Below are positions 1 through 7,983 of a DNA stretch of 64,000 nucleotides, in pieces (the stretch's first letter is position 1; every line of letters begins with the position of its first letter). Source of the stretch: CADEED01 sp963839685 (GTDB lineage: Bacteria > Pseudomonadota > Gammaproteobacteria > Steroidobacterales > Steroidobacteraceae); the NCBI GenBank assembly GCA_963839685.1, contig CAWIVS010000011.1, positions 1,178,001 through 1,242,000 on the forward strand, in the 5' to 3' direction. Both the position numbers and the translations under genes were made by a program. Under the pieces are notes generated by a model that worked only from the letters and a program-made list of their open reading frames with translations, was not told where the DNA came from and did no database searches.

Positions 1-2
1 CC

Positions 3-533
3 GAGGAGCTGGTGCGCCGCATCTCCGGCCGGCGCACCTGCTCGCTGTGCAACAAGGTATTCAACATCTTCAGCGCGCCACCCGACGTGCCGGCTATCGA
101 TTGCGTCCCGGGCAGCAACCAACACCAGTTGTTCCAGCGCAAGGACGACGAGGAGGCGACCGTGAAGGAGCGCCTGCGCGTCTACGAAGAGAACACGCGC
201 CCGGTGTTGTCTTACTACTCGGATGCCGGCCTGTTGCGCACCGTCCAGGCGGAAGGCGCGGTCGATGAGATCACGCAGCGGCTGCTCACCGCACTGGGCC
301 CGGCGGGCAAGGTCGCGCCGAGACCGGCAGCCAGGAAATCCGCGGCCGCCCGCAAGCGCCGACCGGCCGCGAAGTCCCGCGCCCGCAAGCCGGTGCGCCG
401 CAAGCCGGTGCGTAAGGTCAAGAAGTCGGCGGCGCCGCGCCGGGCGATGAACAAGGCTCGTGCGGCCGTGCGCAAGGTCGCGCGCAAGCTCGTCCGCAAG
501 GTGCGCCGCGTGCGGCGCAAGTCAAAGCGCTGA
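3..533 (+). CDS. adk: Adenylate kinase, 3' part, with arginine/lysine-rich C-terminal tail
   Basis: Adenylate kinase interconverts AMP, ADP and ATP in the cytoplasm. The gene is cut by the window start, so the P-loop half is missing. What remains is the LID and C-terminal core: an SGRR motif followed by a CSLC pair and one further cysteine (a zinc-type LID with an incomplete cysteine set), the KDDEE/RLRVYEENT stretch and a terminal LLRTV-GAVDEIT segment, all typical of the bacterial enzyme. The core ends near base 296. It is followed by about 78 residues made almost entirely of Arg, Lys, Ala, Pro and Val, with repeated RKPVRRKPV and KVARKLVRKVRR units, a histone H1-like composition absent from ordinary Adk. 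No frameshift is needed to join tail and core. The end overlaps the convergent rnd gene by about 12 bases. Confidence 0.88.
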   Translation, partial: EELVRRISGRRTCSLCNKVFNIFSAPPDVPAIDCVPGSNQHQLFQRKDDEEATVKERLRVYEENTRPVLSYYSDAGLLRTVQAEGAVDEITQRLLTALGPAGKVAPRPAARKSAAARKRRPAAKSRARKPVRRKPVRKVKKSAAPRRAMNKARAAVRKVARKLVRKVRRVRRKSKR

Positions 534-1599
534 CAGCAGCTTGTTTCCGAGCACGTCGGCACGCCAGCCGCGCAGCAGGTTGACGTCCTGGCGGCCGGCG
601 GCCAGCTTCTCCAGATCACGGCGCGTCGCGAGCACCTCGGTGCCGATCTCGAGCTCGCCCGCGACGCGAGCCTGCGATGTCGGCGAGCCGCTTGACCGTC
701 GCCAATTGCGCTGGATCCGGGCGTTCGCGCCGCGGCAGCGGCGGTGGCGGATCGGCGATGCCCGCCTCGCGCACCAGCGCCAGCAATTCTTCGCCGCATT
801 TGCGCACCACCGACTCCTGAATTTCTGCGAGTGCACCGAGCGCCTGCAGTGTTCGCGGCAGGCGCAGCACGACTTCGCGCAGCGAGACGTCGTCGAGGAT
901 CCAGCCACGCGGCCTGTTGCGTTCCATCGCGCGTCGCTCGCGCCACGCGGCCAGCGCCCGCGCGAGTCGCTGACGCGTCTCGTCCAGCGCCGGCAATCCT
1001 TTGACCTTTTTCCAGGCCTCTTCCGGCGCCACGCGCAAGGCGTCGGCATTCGCCAGTCCCGCCAGCTCCTCCTCGAGCCAGGCGATGCGACCTTTCGCGG
1101 CCAGCGTGTCTAACAAGGAGGCGCGCAGCGCGAGCAGGTGCCGCACGTCGTCGAGGGCGTATTCCTGCTGTTCCGCCGAGAGCGGTCGTCGCGCCCAGTC
1201 GGTGCGCGTGTGCGCCTTGTCGAGCTCGACCGCGAGCAGCCGGCGCGCCAGTTCGGCGTAGCCGATTTGCGCGGGGAATCCCGCCAGCGCTGCGGCGATC
1301 TGCGTGTCGAACACCGGTTGCACCAGCCCGACCGCGGGCAGCAGCACCTCCAGGTCCTGGCGGGCGGCATGCATGACCTTCACTGTGTCGCCACCGGTCA
1401 GCACCGTCACGAGCGGCGCCAGGTCGGGCAGGGCCAGCGGATCGATACAAACCGCCTCGCCTTCCCGCGCGAGCTGCAACAGGCACAATTCTGCGCGATA
1501 GGTCTTTTCGCGCATGAATTCCGTGTCGAGCGCCAGCGCAGGCGCATGGGCGATGCTGGCTGCGAAGCGGCTCAGCGAGTCGGCGGTGTCGATCATCAA
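522..1599 (-). CDS. rnd: Ribonuclease D, with one frame change near base 675
   Basis: RNase D is a 3'-5' exoribonuclease that trims tRNA precursors. The N-terminal DEDD exonuclease domain is clear: LDTEF (acidic residues about 25 and 27), an HAARQDLEVL block, FDTQ and a YALDDVRHL motif typical of the DEDDy type. An HRDC-like C-terminal half follows. The reading frame that starts at 1599 runs to 616 but loses family similarity after RLADIA. The neighbouring frame supplies the expected ending (ARVAGELEIGTEVLATRRDL and a GWR motif) and stops at 522. One base too many around 670-678 explains this. Either a sequencing indel or a real C-terminal frameshift is possible; the exonuclease domain is intact either way. 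It converges on adk. Confidence 0.85.
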
Positions 1600-1623
1600 G
1601 GCCGAAGTCCTCCGGGTGACGTG

Positions 1624-1629
1624 TACAAT
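1624..1629 (+). promoter_or_regulatory. -10-like box TACAAT just before the 1642 start
   Basis: TACAAT lies 12 bases before the ATG and there is no Shine-Dalgarno sequence between them. No good -35 box is seen. It would give a leader of about 6 bases. It serves the 1642 gene and probably mpl. Confidence 0.35.
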
Positions 1630-1641
1630 CCGGCCGGCATT

Positions 1642-2193
1642 ATGCTTGCGAATCTCCGCGCATTGTTCGGCTGTGTAGTCGACATCATCCTGTTGCGGCG
1701 CGGGCCGGAGGCGCTGCCTGCTTCGCAGGGACTACTCGTCATCCTGGTCGCGCTGAACGTGGCCGGCTCCCTGATCATGGCCGCGGCCAGCTCGGTGCCG
1801 CCTGTCAGCGCGCTGCTGCAGACCCTGGTCGGTTGCGCGGTGATGATGTTGTGGTTCCACGGGGCACTGATGGTGGCGCAAAAGCGCGAGCGCTCCCTGC
1901 AGACCCTGACTGCGATTTTTGGCGTGAGCGCGTTGTTCCTGCCGGTAGTGATCCCGCTGCTGCGGGCGCTGACTCCCTATCTCGAGAAACCCGATCCGAA
2001 CGTTCCGCCGCCGGCGGCGCTGGCGCTCGTCACCTTTTTCGTCCTGATCTGGTTGCTGGTGGTGCAGGTGCGCATCGTGCGCGAGGCGTTCGAATGCCGG
2101 TGGATTGGCGCCATTCTGCTGCTGGTGGGCGAGTTTTTCGCCGCGGGTTTTGTTTCCATGTTGTTGTTCGGGGTTCCGGCGAAGCCCGCCTGA
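1642..2193 (+). CDS. Small multi-spanning membrane protein, Yip1-like
   Basis: The protein has 183 residues and four or five hydrophobic segments (roughly residues 26-48, 57-75, 84-106, 125-148 and 155-178), so it should sit in the inner membrane. No catalytic motif is visible. Overall layout resembles small Yip1-type membrane proteins found near mpl in some gammaproteobacteria, but this is a weak resemblance. The ATG at 1642 is chosen because a TACAAT box lies only 12 bases upstream and the longer reading frame would run back into the 5' part of rnd. It is followed 15 bases later by mpl and probably co-transcribed with it. Function unknown. Confidence 0.7.
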   Translation: MLANLRALFGCVVDIILLRRGPEALPASQGLLVILVALNVAGSLIMAAASSVPPVSALLQTLVGCAVMMLWFHGALMVAQKRERSLQTLTAIFGVSALFLPVVIPLLRALTPYLEKPDPNVPPPAALALVTFFVLIWLLVVQVRIVREAFECRWIGAILLLVGEFFAAGFVSMLLFGVPAKPA

Positions 2194-2208
2194 GGGACAG
2201 AGTCAGTC

Positions 2209-3597
2209 ATGCACGTTCACATACTCGGTATCTGCGGCACGTTCATGGGTGGCATCGCCGCGATCGCCAAGGCCGCGGGCCATCGGGTCACGGGTTCCGA
2301 CAAGAATGTCTATCCACCCATGAGCACGCAGCTCGAGGCGCTGGGCATCGGGCTCATCAGCGGCTTCGAGGCCGCGCAGCTGCGGCCGCGGCCGGACGTG
2401 GTGGTGGTGGGCAACGTCATGACACGCGGCGTGCCGGTGATCGAGGCGATGCTCGACAGTGACATCCCGTACACCTCCGGACCCGACTGGCTGGCGCGCG
2501 AAGTGTTGCGCGACGTGCACGTGCTCGGCGTCGCGGGCACACACGGCAAGACCACGACCGCGAGCATGCTGGCGTGGATTCTCGAGCATGCGGGCCTGGC
2601 GCCCGGATTCCTGATTGGTGGTGTTCCAGCCAACTTCGACACCAGTGCGCGTTTGGGTGGGGCCCCAGGCAAGGGCACCAGGTACTTCGTGATCGAAGCC
2701 GATGAATACGACACGGCGTTCTTCGACAAGCGAGCCAAGTTCGTTCACTACCGGTCGCGCACGCTCATCCTGAACAACCTCGAGTTCGACCACGCCGACA
2801 TCTACGACAACCTCGGCGCCATCCAGAGGCAGTTCCATCACCTGGTGCGCACCGTGCCTGCGTCGGGACGCATCCTGTGGAATGCGAACGACGCCAACCT
2901 CAAGGACACGCTCGCCATGGGCAGCTGGACGCCACTCGAAGCGTTCGCCCGCGAGAGCGGGCCGGAGGTCACCTGGTCGCTCGATCAACCCGAGGGCGGC
3001 GACTTCTCCAAGTTCGTGGTGCTCGAGGCGGGACGCCCGGTGGGCACGGTACGCTGGAACCTGCTGGGCGCACACAACGCGGAGAATGCGCTCGCCGCCA
3101 TCGGCGCGGCGCGGCATGCCGGAATCCCGGTGTCACAGTCCATCGCGGCACTCGCAGAGTTCAAGGGCGTGAAGCGACGCATGGAGCTGCGCGGCGAAGT
3201 CCGCGGCATCGCGGTGTACGACGACTTCGCGCATCACCCGACCGCGATCGCCTCGACCATCGACGGATTGCGGCGCAAGGTGGGCAAGCAGCGCATCGTT
3301 GCGGTGCTGGAGCCACGCTCGGCCACGATGCGCATGGGTGTTCACCGCGAAACTCTCGGTCCCTCGCTGGCGGCAGCCGACGCGGTATGGATGTTCGCGC
3401 CACCGGATCTGGGCTGGGATGCGGATTCCGTGGTCGCCTCGCTCGGCGACAAGGGCCACGTGGCGCGATCGCTCGATGAACTCATCGACGGACTGGCCGG
3501 CAATGCCAGTTCCGGCGACCAGGTGCTGATCATGAGCAACGGCGGCTTCGGTGGCCTGCACGGCAAATTGCTCGAGGCGCTGGCACAGCGGGGTTAG
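2209..3597 (+). CDS. mpl: UDP-N-acetylmuramate:L-alanyl-gamma-D-glutamyl-meso-diaminopimelate ligase
   Basis: Mpl joins tripeptide recovered from old murein to UDP-MurNAc, so that recycled peptide re-enters peptidoglycan synthesis in the cytoplasm. The 462 residues match the family length. An N-terminal nucleotide fold (HILGICGTFMGG) is followed by the Mur-ligase P-loop GTHGKTT at residues 110-116, the EADEYDTAFFDKR block, NNLEFDHADIY, and a C-terminal domain containing YDDFAHHPTAI and EPRSATMRMG. The absence of a separate murC here is not a concern, since murC is present at 58278 and has its own distinct sequence. It lies 15 bases after the 1642 membrane gene and 2 bases before the LON-domain gene, so an operon is likely. 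Confidence 0.96.
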   Translation: MHVHILGICGTFMGGIAAIAKAAGHRVTGSDKNVYPPMSTQLEALGIGLISGFEAAQLRPRPDVVVVGNVMTRGVPVIEAMLDSDIPYTSGPDWLAREVLRDVHVLGVAGTHGKTTTASMLAWILEHAGLAPGFLIGGVPANFDTSARLGGAPGKGTRYFVIEADEYDTAFFDKRAKFVHYRSRTLILNNLEFDHADIYDNLGAIQRQFHHLVRTVPASGRILWNANDANLKDTLAMGSWTPLEAFARESGPEVTWSLDQPEGGDFSKFVVLEAGRPVGTVRWNLLGAHNAENALAAIGAARHAGIPVSQSIAALAEFKGVKRRMELRGEVRGIAVYDDFAHHPTAIASTIDGLRRKVGKQRIVAVLEPRSATMRMGVHRETLGPSLAAADAVWMFAPPDLGWDADSVVASLGDKGHVARSLDELIDGLAGNASSGDQVLIMSNGGFGGLHGKLLEALAQRG

Positions 3598-3599
3598 CG

Positions 3600-4196
3600 A
3601 TGTCCGCGGAACTCAGCGTCATCGCCCTGTTTCCGCTGCATACCGTGTTGTTCCCCGGCGGTCCGCTGCCGCTGCGAATCTTCGAGACGCGCTACACCGA
3701 TATGGTGCGCCGCTGCATGCGCGAGCAGCAGCCGTTCGGCGTCGTGCTGATCCAGGAAGGCGACGAGGCCGGCCCCGTCGCGACCACCGCCACCATTGGC
3801 TGCAGCGCGCGCATCGCCGACTTCTATACCCTGCAGGACGGATTGCTGGGAATCTCCTGCGTGGGCGAGCGCAAGTTCCGCGTGGAGAGCGTGCGGCGTG
3901 AGTCGGATGGTCTCAATGTCGGCGAGGTGGAGTGGCTCGTGCCGGAGCCGGAACTTCCGCTGCCCGAGGAATACGCGCAATTCGGCGACACCGTGCGGCG
4001 CGCGCTGGCCGAGCTCGCGGAGCATTACCAGCACGTCGAGAAAAAATTCGACGACGCCGCCTGGATCGGTGCGCGTCTCACCGAGCTGCTGCCGATCTCG
4101 CTCAACGACAAGCAGGCATTGCTCGAGATCGACGACCCGGTCGCGCGGCTCGATGCGCTGCTCAGCCTGGTGCCGGTCGAACGGCGCGACGACTAG
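3600..4196 (+). CDS. LON N-terminal substrate-binding domain protein
   Basis: The protein has 198 residues consisting of the domain found at the N-terminus of Lon protease (FPLHTVLFPGGPLPLRIFETRY near the start, then a GxVL core and an ARIADF segment), without any ATPase or protease part. Stand-alone proteins of this kind are common in proteobacteria; their role is thought to be peptide or protein binding but is not established. The ATG overlaps nothing and sits 2 bases after the mpl stop, implying translational coupling. The 3' end overlaps the convergent CPBP gene by 35 bases. Confidence 0.88.
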   Translation: MSAELSVIALFPLHTVLFPGGPLPLRIFETRYTDMVRRCMREQQPFGVVLIQEGDEAGPVATTATIGCSARIADFYTLQDGLLGISCVGERKFRVESVRRESDGLNVGEVEWLVPEPELPLPEEYAQFGDTVRRALAELAEHYQHVEKKFDDAAWIGARLTELLPISLNDKQALLEIDDPVARLDALLSLVPVERRDD

Positions 4197-5070
4197 CGCG
4201 GCGGTCGTACCAGCGATACAGGATCCAGCCGATGACCGGGATCCACGCCAGCACCATCCAGCCAATGAATCCGTCGTATTCGCCCATGAGCCATGCCGCG
4301 GGAGATTGCGTGTTTGGCAATGAGGTTTCGCGCACCACGTAGATCACCGTCACCCACCCGGCATGCAACCCGATGCAGGCGGCGATGTTCCCGGTGACCG
4401 CACGCACGGCACCCAGCAGCACTCCTACGGCCGTGAGACACAGAAAAGAGTCGAGGATGCGCCCTGGGTCCGCAAACCCTTTCAGGACTTCTCCGAGCAT
4501 GTCGAGGCCACTGCCGAAGTCGACGTCACTCGGCGCCACGCGGTATTTGCCGGCGACGAAGTGGAATGCCGCGTAGACCACGGAGGTCAGGCCGATCGCA
4601 AGCGCGGCGCCGGATTCGCGCGTAATGGCGCTCTGCATCGCTCCGCGCAGAAAAGTCTCCTCGATCAGTGCCACGACGAGACCCGACGCCATGCCAACGA
4701 ACACCAGCTTGAGCAGGTCGGGAGTGCCGAGCGCAACGCCTGGCTCGAGCTCGCGCATGCCGGTGAGCAGCATCGTGCCAACCGGGAGCAGCATGAGCAG
4801 TGCGCCCAGCAGGAAGGCGATCGCCACTTCGCGGGCGAATGTTCCAGCGGGGAGATCAAAGCCGAGACTGCGCCGATCCGCCACCTTCAGGCGGCGCGCC
4901 ACGAATACGAATCCCACCAGCAGGATCAGCATGCCCACGCGACTGGCGACACGTGAGAACTTCGGATTGTCGAGCAGCGGCGCCACCAGCAGCCACGCCG
5001 GGTAACCGAGCAGGGCGATACCGGCAAAACCAAGCGCGATCAGCGCGAGAAAGATCGCGAAGCTGCGCAT
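4162..5070 (-). CDS. CPBP-family intramembrane metalloprotease
   Basis: The 302-residue protein has about eight hydrophobic segments and the signature of the CPBP (Abi/CAAX protease-like) family: EE at residues 137-138 in LIEETFLRG, a later AAFHF motif and a GLHAGW motif, which together form the predicted zinc site in the membrane. Bacterial members are linked to processing or immunity roles, but the substrate here is unknown. It is the last gene of a reverse cluster (cpdA, TraB-like, this gene) and starts only 3 bases after the TraB-like stop. Its 3' end overlaps the LON-domain gene. Confidence 0.88.
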   Translation of the reverse strand: MRSFAIFLALIALGFAGIALLGYPAWLLVAPLLDNPKFSRVASRVGMLILLVGFVFVARRLKVADRRSLGFDLPAGTFAREVAIAFLLGALLMLLPVGTMLLTGMRELEPGVALGTPDLLKLVFVGMASGLVVALIEETFLRGAMQSAITRESGAALAIGLTSVVYAAFHFVAGKYRVAPSDVDFGSGLDMLGEVLKGFADPGRILDSFLCLTAVGVLLGAVRAVTGNIAACIGLHAGWVTVIYVVRETSLPNTQSPAAWLMGEYDGFIGWMVLAWIPVIGWILYRWYDRRASRRAVRPAPG

Positions 5071-5073
5071 GTA

Positions 5074-5994
5074 CTAACGTGTTGCGCCCAGCGTGGCCGC
5101 GGGCAGGACCACCGGCTTGTGGCCCGCGCGCTTCAGCAATTCCAGCAGGCCATCCCGGCCGACGAAGTGCAGGGTGCCCACCACCACGAGATAGTTGCGA
5201 TCGTCATCGAACAGCGCCTCGATCTTGGGCAGCCACTTGCGGTTGCGCGCGCCTAACAATTCGTCGTAGAGCGCAGGCGCCTGGGCGCGTTCCTTCTGGA
5301 ATTCGCGCTCCAGCGCGCGCAGGTCGCCGGTACGCCAGGCGGCGATCAGGCGATCGAGATCATGCTGCATCTCCGGGACATCGTCGGCGGCGTCGAGCAG
5401 GAAACTGATCTGCTCCTGCTGGCTGCGCGAATCGAAGATGCCGAGCTGTTCGCGAATGGTTTCCAGGCCGTCGATGGGTTTGCCGTCGCCGCGCGCCCGC
5501 TCGGTGAGCTGCATGTCGATGCCGAGTTGCGGATCGTAACCGGTCTTCATCAACGCGAATTGCGTGAGCACCATGGCCGCGGCCCAGGGCTCGAGTCGCG
5601 CGATGGCCATCTCGGGCAGGTCGACCGAATTGGCCAGCCGGGTCACCGACGCATATTTGTCCTTGCCGATGACATCGGCGAGAGTCTGCGATGCCGGTAG
5701 CGTGCCGTTGGTTGCCAGGTACTCCACGGCTTCGAGGGGATTGAGATCATCGAGATCCACTTCCATCACGATGGCATCGGAAGCGCCGTAGGCCAGCTCC
5801 AGTTGCGGCGAAAATTGCGCGTGATCCTTCGGCAGGGCGTGCACCGAGCCTGCGAAGTACACGGTGTTGCGCTGCCCCTTGACCGCCCAGACCGCGGAAC
5901 CGCCGTCAGCACGCGCCAGGCCACCGAGCGATGCGAGCAATAGCAGCGCCGCGAGGCCGCGAGAGCCCCGCCGCATCAACTCGTGAAATGTCAT
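5074..5994 (-). CDS. TraB/GumN-family protein, exported
   Basis: The 306-residue protein starts with a signal peptide (positively charged start, LAALLLLASLGGLARA, cleavage near residue 29) and continues as a TraB/GumN-type domain: a VYFAGSVHALPKD motif, an EVDLDDL segment and a C-terminal VVVGTLHFVGRDGLLELLKRAG motif with the paired GxxH signatures. Family members are proposed metal-dependent proteases related to the Tiki fold; activity here is inferred. The ATG at 5994 is chosen because it overlaps the cpdA stop as ATGA. The reading frame stays open further upstream, but that part lies antisense within cpdA and has no similarity. Confidence 0.88.
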   Translation of the reverse strand: MTFHELMRRGSRGLAALLLLASLGGLARADGGSAVWAVKGQRNTVYFAGSVHALPKDHAQFSPQLELAYGASDAIVMEVDLDDLNPLEAVEYLATNGTLPASQTLADVIGKDKYASVTRLANSVDLPEMAIARLEPWAAAMVLTQFALMKTGYDPQLGIDMQLTERARGDGKPIDGLETIREQLGIFDSRSQQEQISFLLDAADDVPEMQHDLDRLIAAWRTGDLRALEREFQKERAQAPALYDELLGARNRKWLPKIEALFDDDRNYLVVVGTLHFVGRDGLLELLKRAGHKPVVLPAATLGATR

Positions 5995-6758
5995 GCCGCC
6001 GATTCTGCGGCAGTCAGGAAGTGCACGCCAGTGTCGATGGCGCCGTTCGAATTCAATGTGAGCAGGCGATACGCCGGCGGCTGGTTGTCGATGACGAACT
6101 GGTCCGAGCGCGGCTGGAATTGCGCGCAGGTCGACGGTGTCGCGAGCAGGCGAATGCCGCGGCGCGTTCCTTCGTACGCCTGGTGCACGTGGCCCCACAC
6201 CACGGCCCGCACCTGCGGGTGGCTGTCGATCACCGACCAGAATTCGTTGGCGTTCGCGAGGCCGACATTGTCCAGCCAGCGGCTGTTCATCGCGACCGGA
6301 TGGTGATGCAGGCACACCAGTGCGTGGCGCTGGCGCGCCATGCCGAGTTCTTCGTCGAGCTTGGTCAGCATCTCCACCGAGATGTGTCCGCCGGCCTGGT
6401 TGGGCACGACGCTGTCGAGCAACACGATGCGCCAGGCGCCGATGTCGCAGGGTCCGTCGAGTTCGAAGGGCCGGCTGCTGAGCGCGGCGCGCATCTGCGG
6501 CACCAGGTCGTGATTCCCGGGAATGCACAATACGGGTTTGCCGAAGCGCGCGAACACACGACGGAAAGGTTCGTAGCCGCCCGGGTCGTCCTGCACCAGA
6601 TCGCCGGTGACCAGGATGGCGTCACAGATGGCCAGATGCCCGGATGCATCCGCCAGCGTGCGCTCGAGCGTTTCGAGCGTATTCACGCCGCGTAGCGTTC
6701 CTGCCGTATCGCCGAACAAATGTGGATCGGTGAACTGGATGACTCGGATGGCACTCAT
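5991..6758 (-). CDS. cpdA: 3',5'-cyclic AMP phosphodiesterase-type metallophosphoesterase
   Basis: The 255-residue protein is a calcineurin-like metallophosphoesterase with all five metal-binding blocks in order: FTDPHLF, VTGDLVQDD, PGNHD, a CLHHHP histidine and GHVHQAY. Length and motif spacing match CpdA, which hydrolyses cAMP and so lowers CRP signalling. Substrate identity is inferred from this match. It heads a three-gene reverse cluster with the TraB-like and CPBP genes. A TAGAGT box lies 8 bases upstream of the ATG. Confidence 0.87.
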   Translation of the reverse strand: MSAIRVIQFTDPHLFGDTAGTLRGVNTLETLERTLADASGHLAICDAILVTGDLVQDDPGGYEPFRRVFARFGKPVLCIPGNHDLVPQMRAALSSRPFELDGPCDIGAWRIVLLDSVVPNQAGGHISVEMLTKLDEELGMARQRHALVCLHHHPVAMNSRWLDNVGLANANEFWSVIDSHPQVRAVVWGHVHQAYEGTRRGIRLLATPSTCAQFQPRSDQFVIDNQPPAYRLLTLNSNGAIDTGVHFLTAAESAA

Positions 6759-6996
6759 TCAATCGCACTCTACAAATATGCGCCGGGGTGGCAGGTGATC
6801 CGCGTCACGACCCGCTTCATCGCGCTGTCATGGGGTGAACCAGGTCGCAAACTACCGGCGGAAAAATGTGAAGCCGCGTCTGCGTATAGCGACCGCCGGA
6901 ACTAATGGTAAATCGGCCGGCAGGCTGCAAGCACTGATCTTGGACCAGCGAGTGGAGCTTGCGTGCGCGGCGCAGGCGATTAAAGTGTCGGCCGAC

Positions 6997-7704
6997 ATGA
7001 AGAAACCCGGCAAGAGTGATCCGAGTCGTCCGCGGGAAGACGGCTACGACTACAAGCGCGAGTTCTACCGCAGCTCGCAGGTGGCCGAGGATTACGACTT
7101 TCACAGGTTCAGCACACCTGAGCGCCAAAAGCGCAACGCCCGCAAGTGGGCCGCGATCCGGAAAGCGCTTTCCGCGACCACCGGCGTGCGTACCATTCTC
7201 GATCTGCCCTGTGGCACCGGTCGTTTCACCGGGGCGCTGGCCCGGGAAGGCTACCAAATAGTTGGTAGCGATATCTCGCTCGAGATGCTGCAGAAGGCGG
7301 CATCCGTTGAAGTTGGAAGAATGGCCGACGGCCAGCCATCGATCCTCGGCTACGTGCAGGCCAATGCCGAACACCTGCCGCTGCGCACTGACAGCCTCGA
7401 CTGCGTGGTATGCATCCGTTTCATGATGCACGTGGATCCGGCGACACGCGTGCGCATGTTGCGCGAGTTCCGTCGCGTGTCACGCCGCTGGGTGGTGGTC
7501 GACTATCGTCACAAGTACACCTTCCGCTACGTGCTCACGCACACCCTCGGGAAGTTAGGCATCGGCCGCACGCCGTTGTCGCGGGTGTCGCGCGAGGATC
7601 TCGAGCAGGAATTTCGCGACGCCGGCTTCGAGGTCCGCGAGGTGGTTCGCGTCTCGACGCCGTTGTTGTCGGACAAGTGGGTGGTGCTCGCCGAGCGCGT
7701 CTGA
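6997..7704 (+). CDS. Class I SAM-dependent methyltransferase
   Basis: The 235-residue protein carries motif I of class I methyltransferases (ILDLPCGTGRF, about residues 66-76), motif II with an acidic residue (VGSDIS), the LPLRTDSLDCVVCIRFMMHV region expected before strand 5 and a C-terminal beta hairpin. The acceptor substrate cannot be told; the overall form is like ubiquinone/menaquinone or small-molecule methyltransferases. The frame stays open upstream to 6835, but the upstream part looks noncoding, and the ATG at 6997 follows a GATTAAAGT box, so that start is chosen. It is a single gene, divergent from cpdA. Confidence 0.78.
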   Translation: MKKPGKSDPSRPREDGYDYKREFYRSSQVAEDYDFHRFSTPERQKRNARKWAAIRKALSATTGVRTILDLPCGTGRFTGALAREGYQIVGSDISLEMLQKAASVEVGRMADGQPSILGYVQANAEHLPLRTDSLDCVVCIRFMMHVDPATRVRMLREFRRVSRRWVVVDYRHKYTFRYVLTHTLGKLGIGRTPLSRVSREDLEQEFRDAGFEVREVVRVSTPLLSDKWVVLAERV

Positions 7705-7942
7705 GCGTTCGACGCGGTCGGACAGCGTTCCTGGTTCGTGATGATGGCGCCCGACGGTCGACTGGCCCGCGGCCGTGGCGCAGGCGCTCCCCAGCCGCAG
7801 CATCAGCCATCGGCGCCCGCACCTGCGGTAACAAGATGTTCATACGGCGCCACCCATCGCGCCTGTCCATGAGACATCCGGCGGGACGGGTGTCGGAATG
7901 GCCAAGTTCCCGTTTTTCCGGGCCCGGGCGAGCCCATTTTTG

Positions 7943-7972
7943 TTGCCCCCGCGTCCCCCCGTATCGGACAAT
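7943..7972 (+). promoter_or_regulatory. Candidate promoter of tkt
   Basis: TTGCCC (7943-7948) and GACAAT (7967-7972) are separated by 18 bases. The expected transcript start is about 5 bases before the tkt ATG at 7984, and there is no Shine-Dalgarno sequence. Apart from this promoter nothing is recognised in the 279-base gap 7705-7983. Confidence 0.45.
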
Positions 7973-7983
7973 GCGCGCCCTTT

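Noticed and set aside
297..533. Separate histone-like gene after adk
   Set aside because: There is no start codon with ribosome-binding site at the beginning of the basic region and the frame is continuous with the kinase core, so a tail on Adk is the simpler reading.
215..1486. Reverse frame of 423 codons across the adk tail and rnd
   Set aside because: It is a shifted reading of rnd with Arg/Ala-rich nonsense; RNase D motifs are in the other frame.
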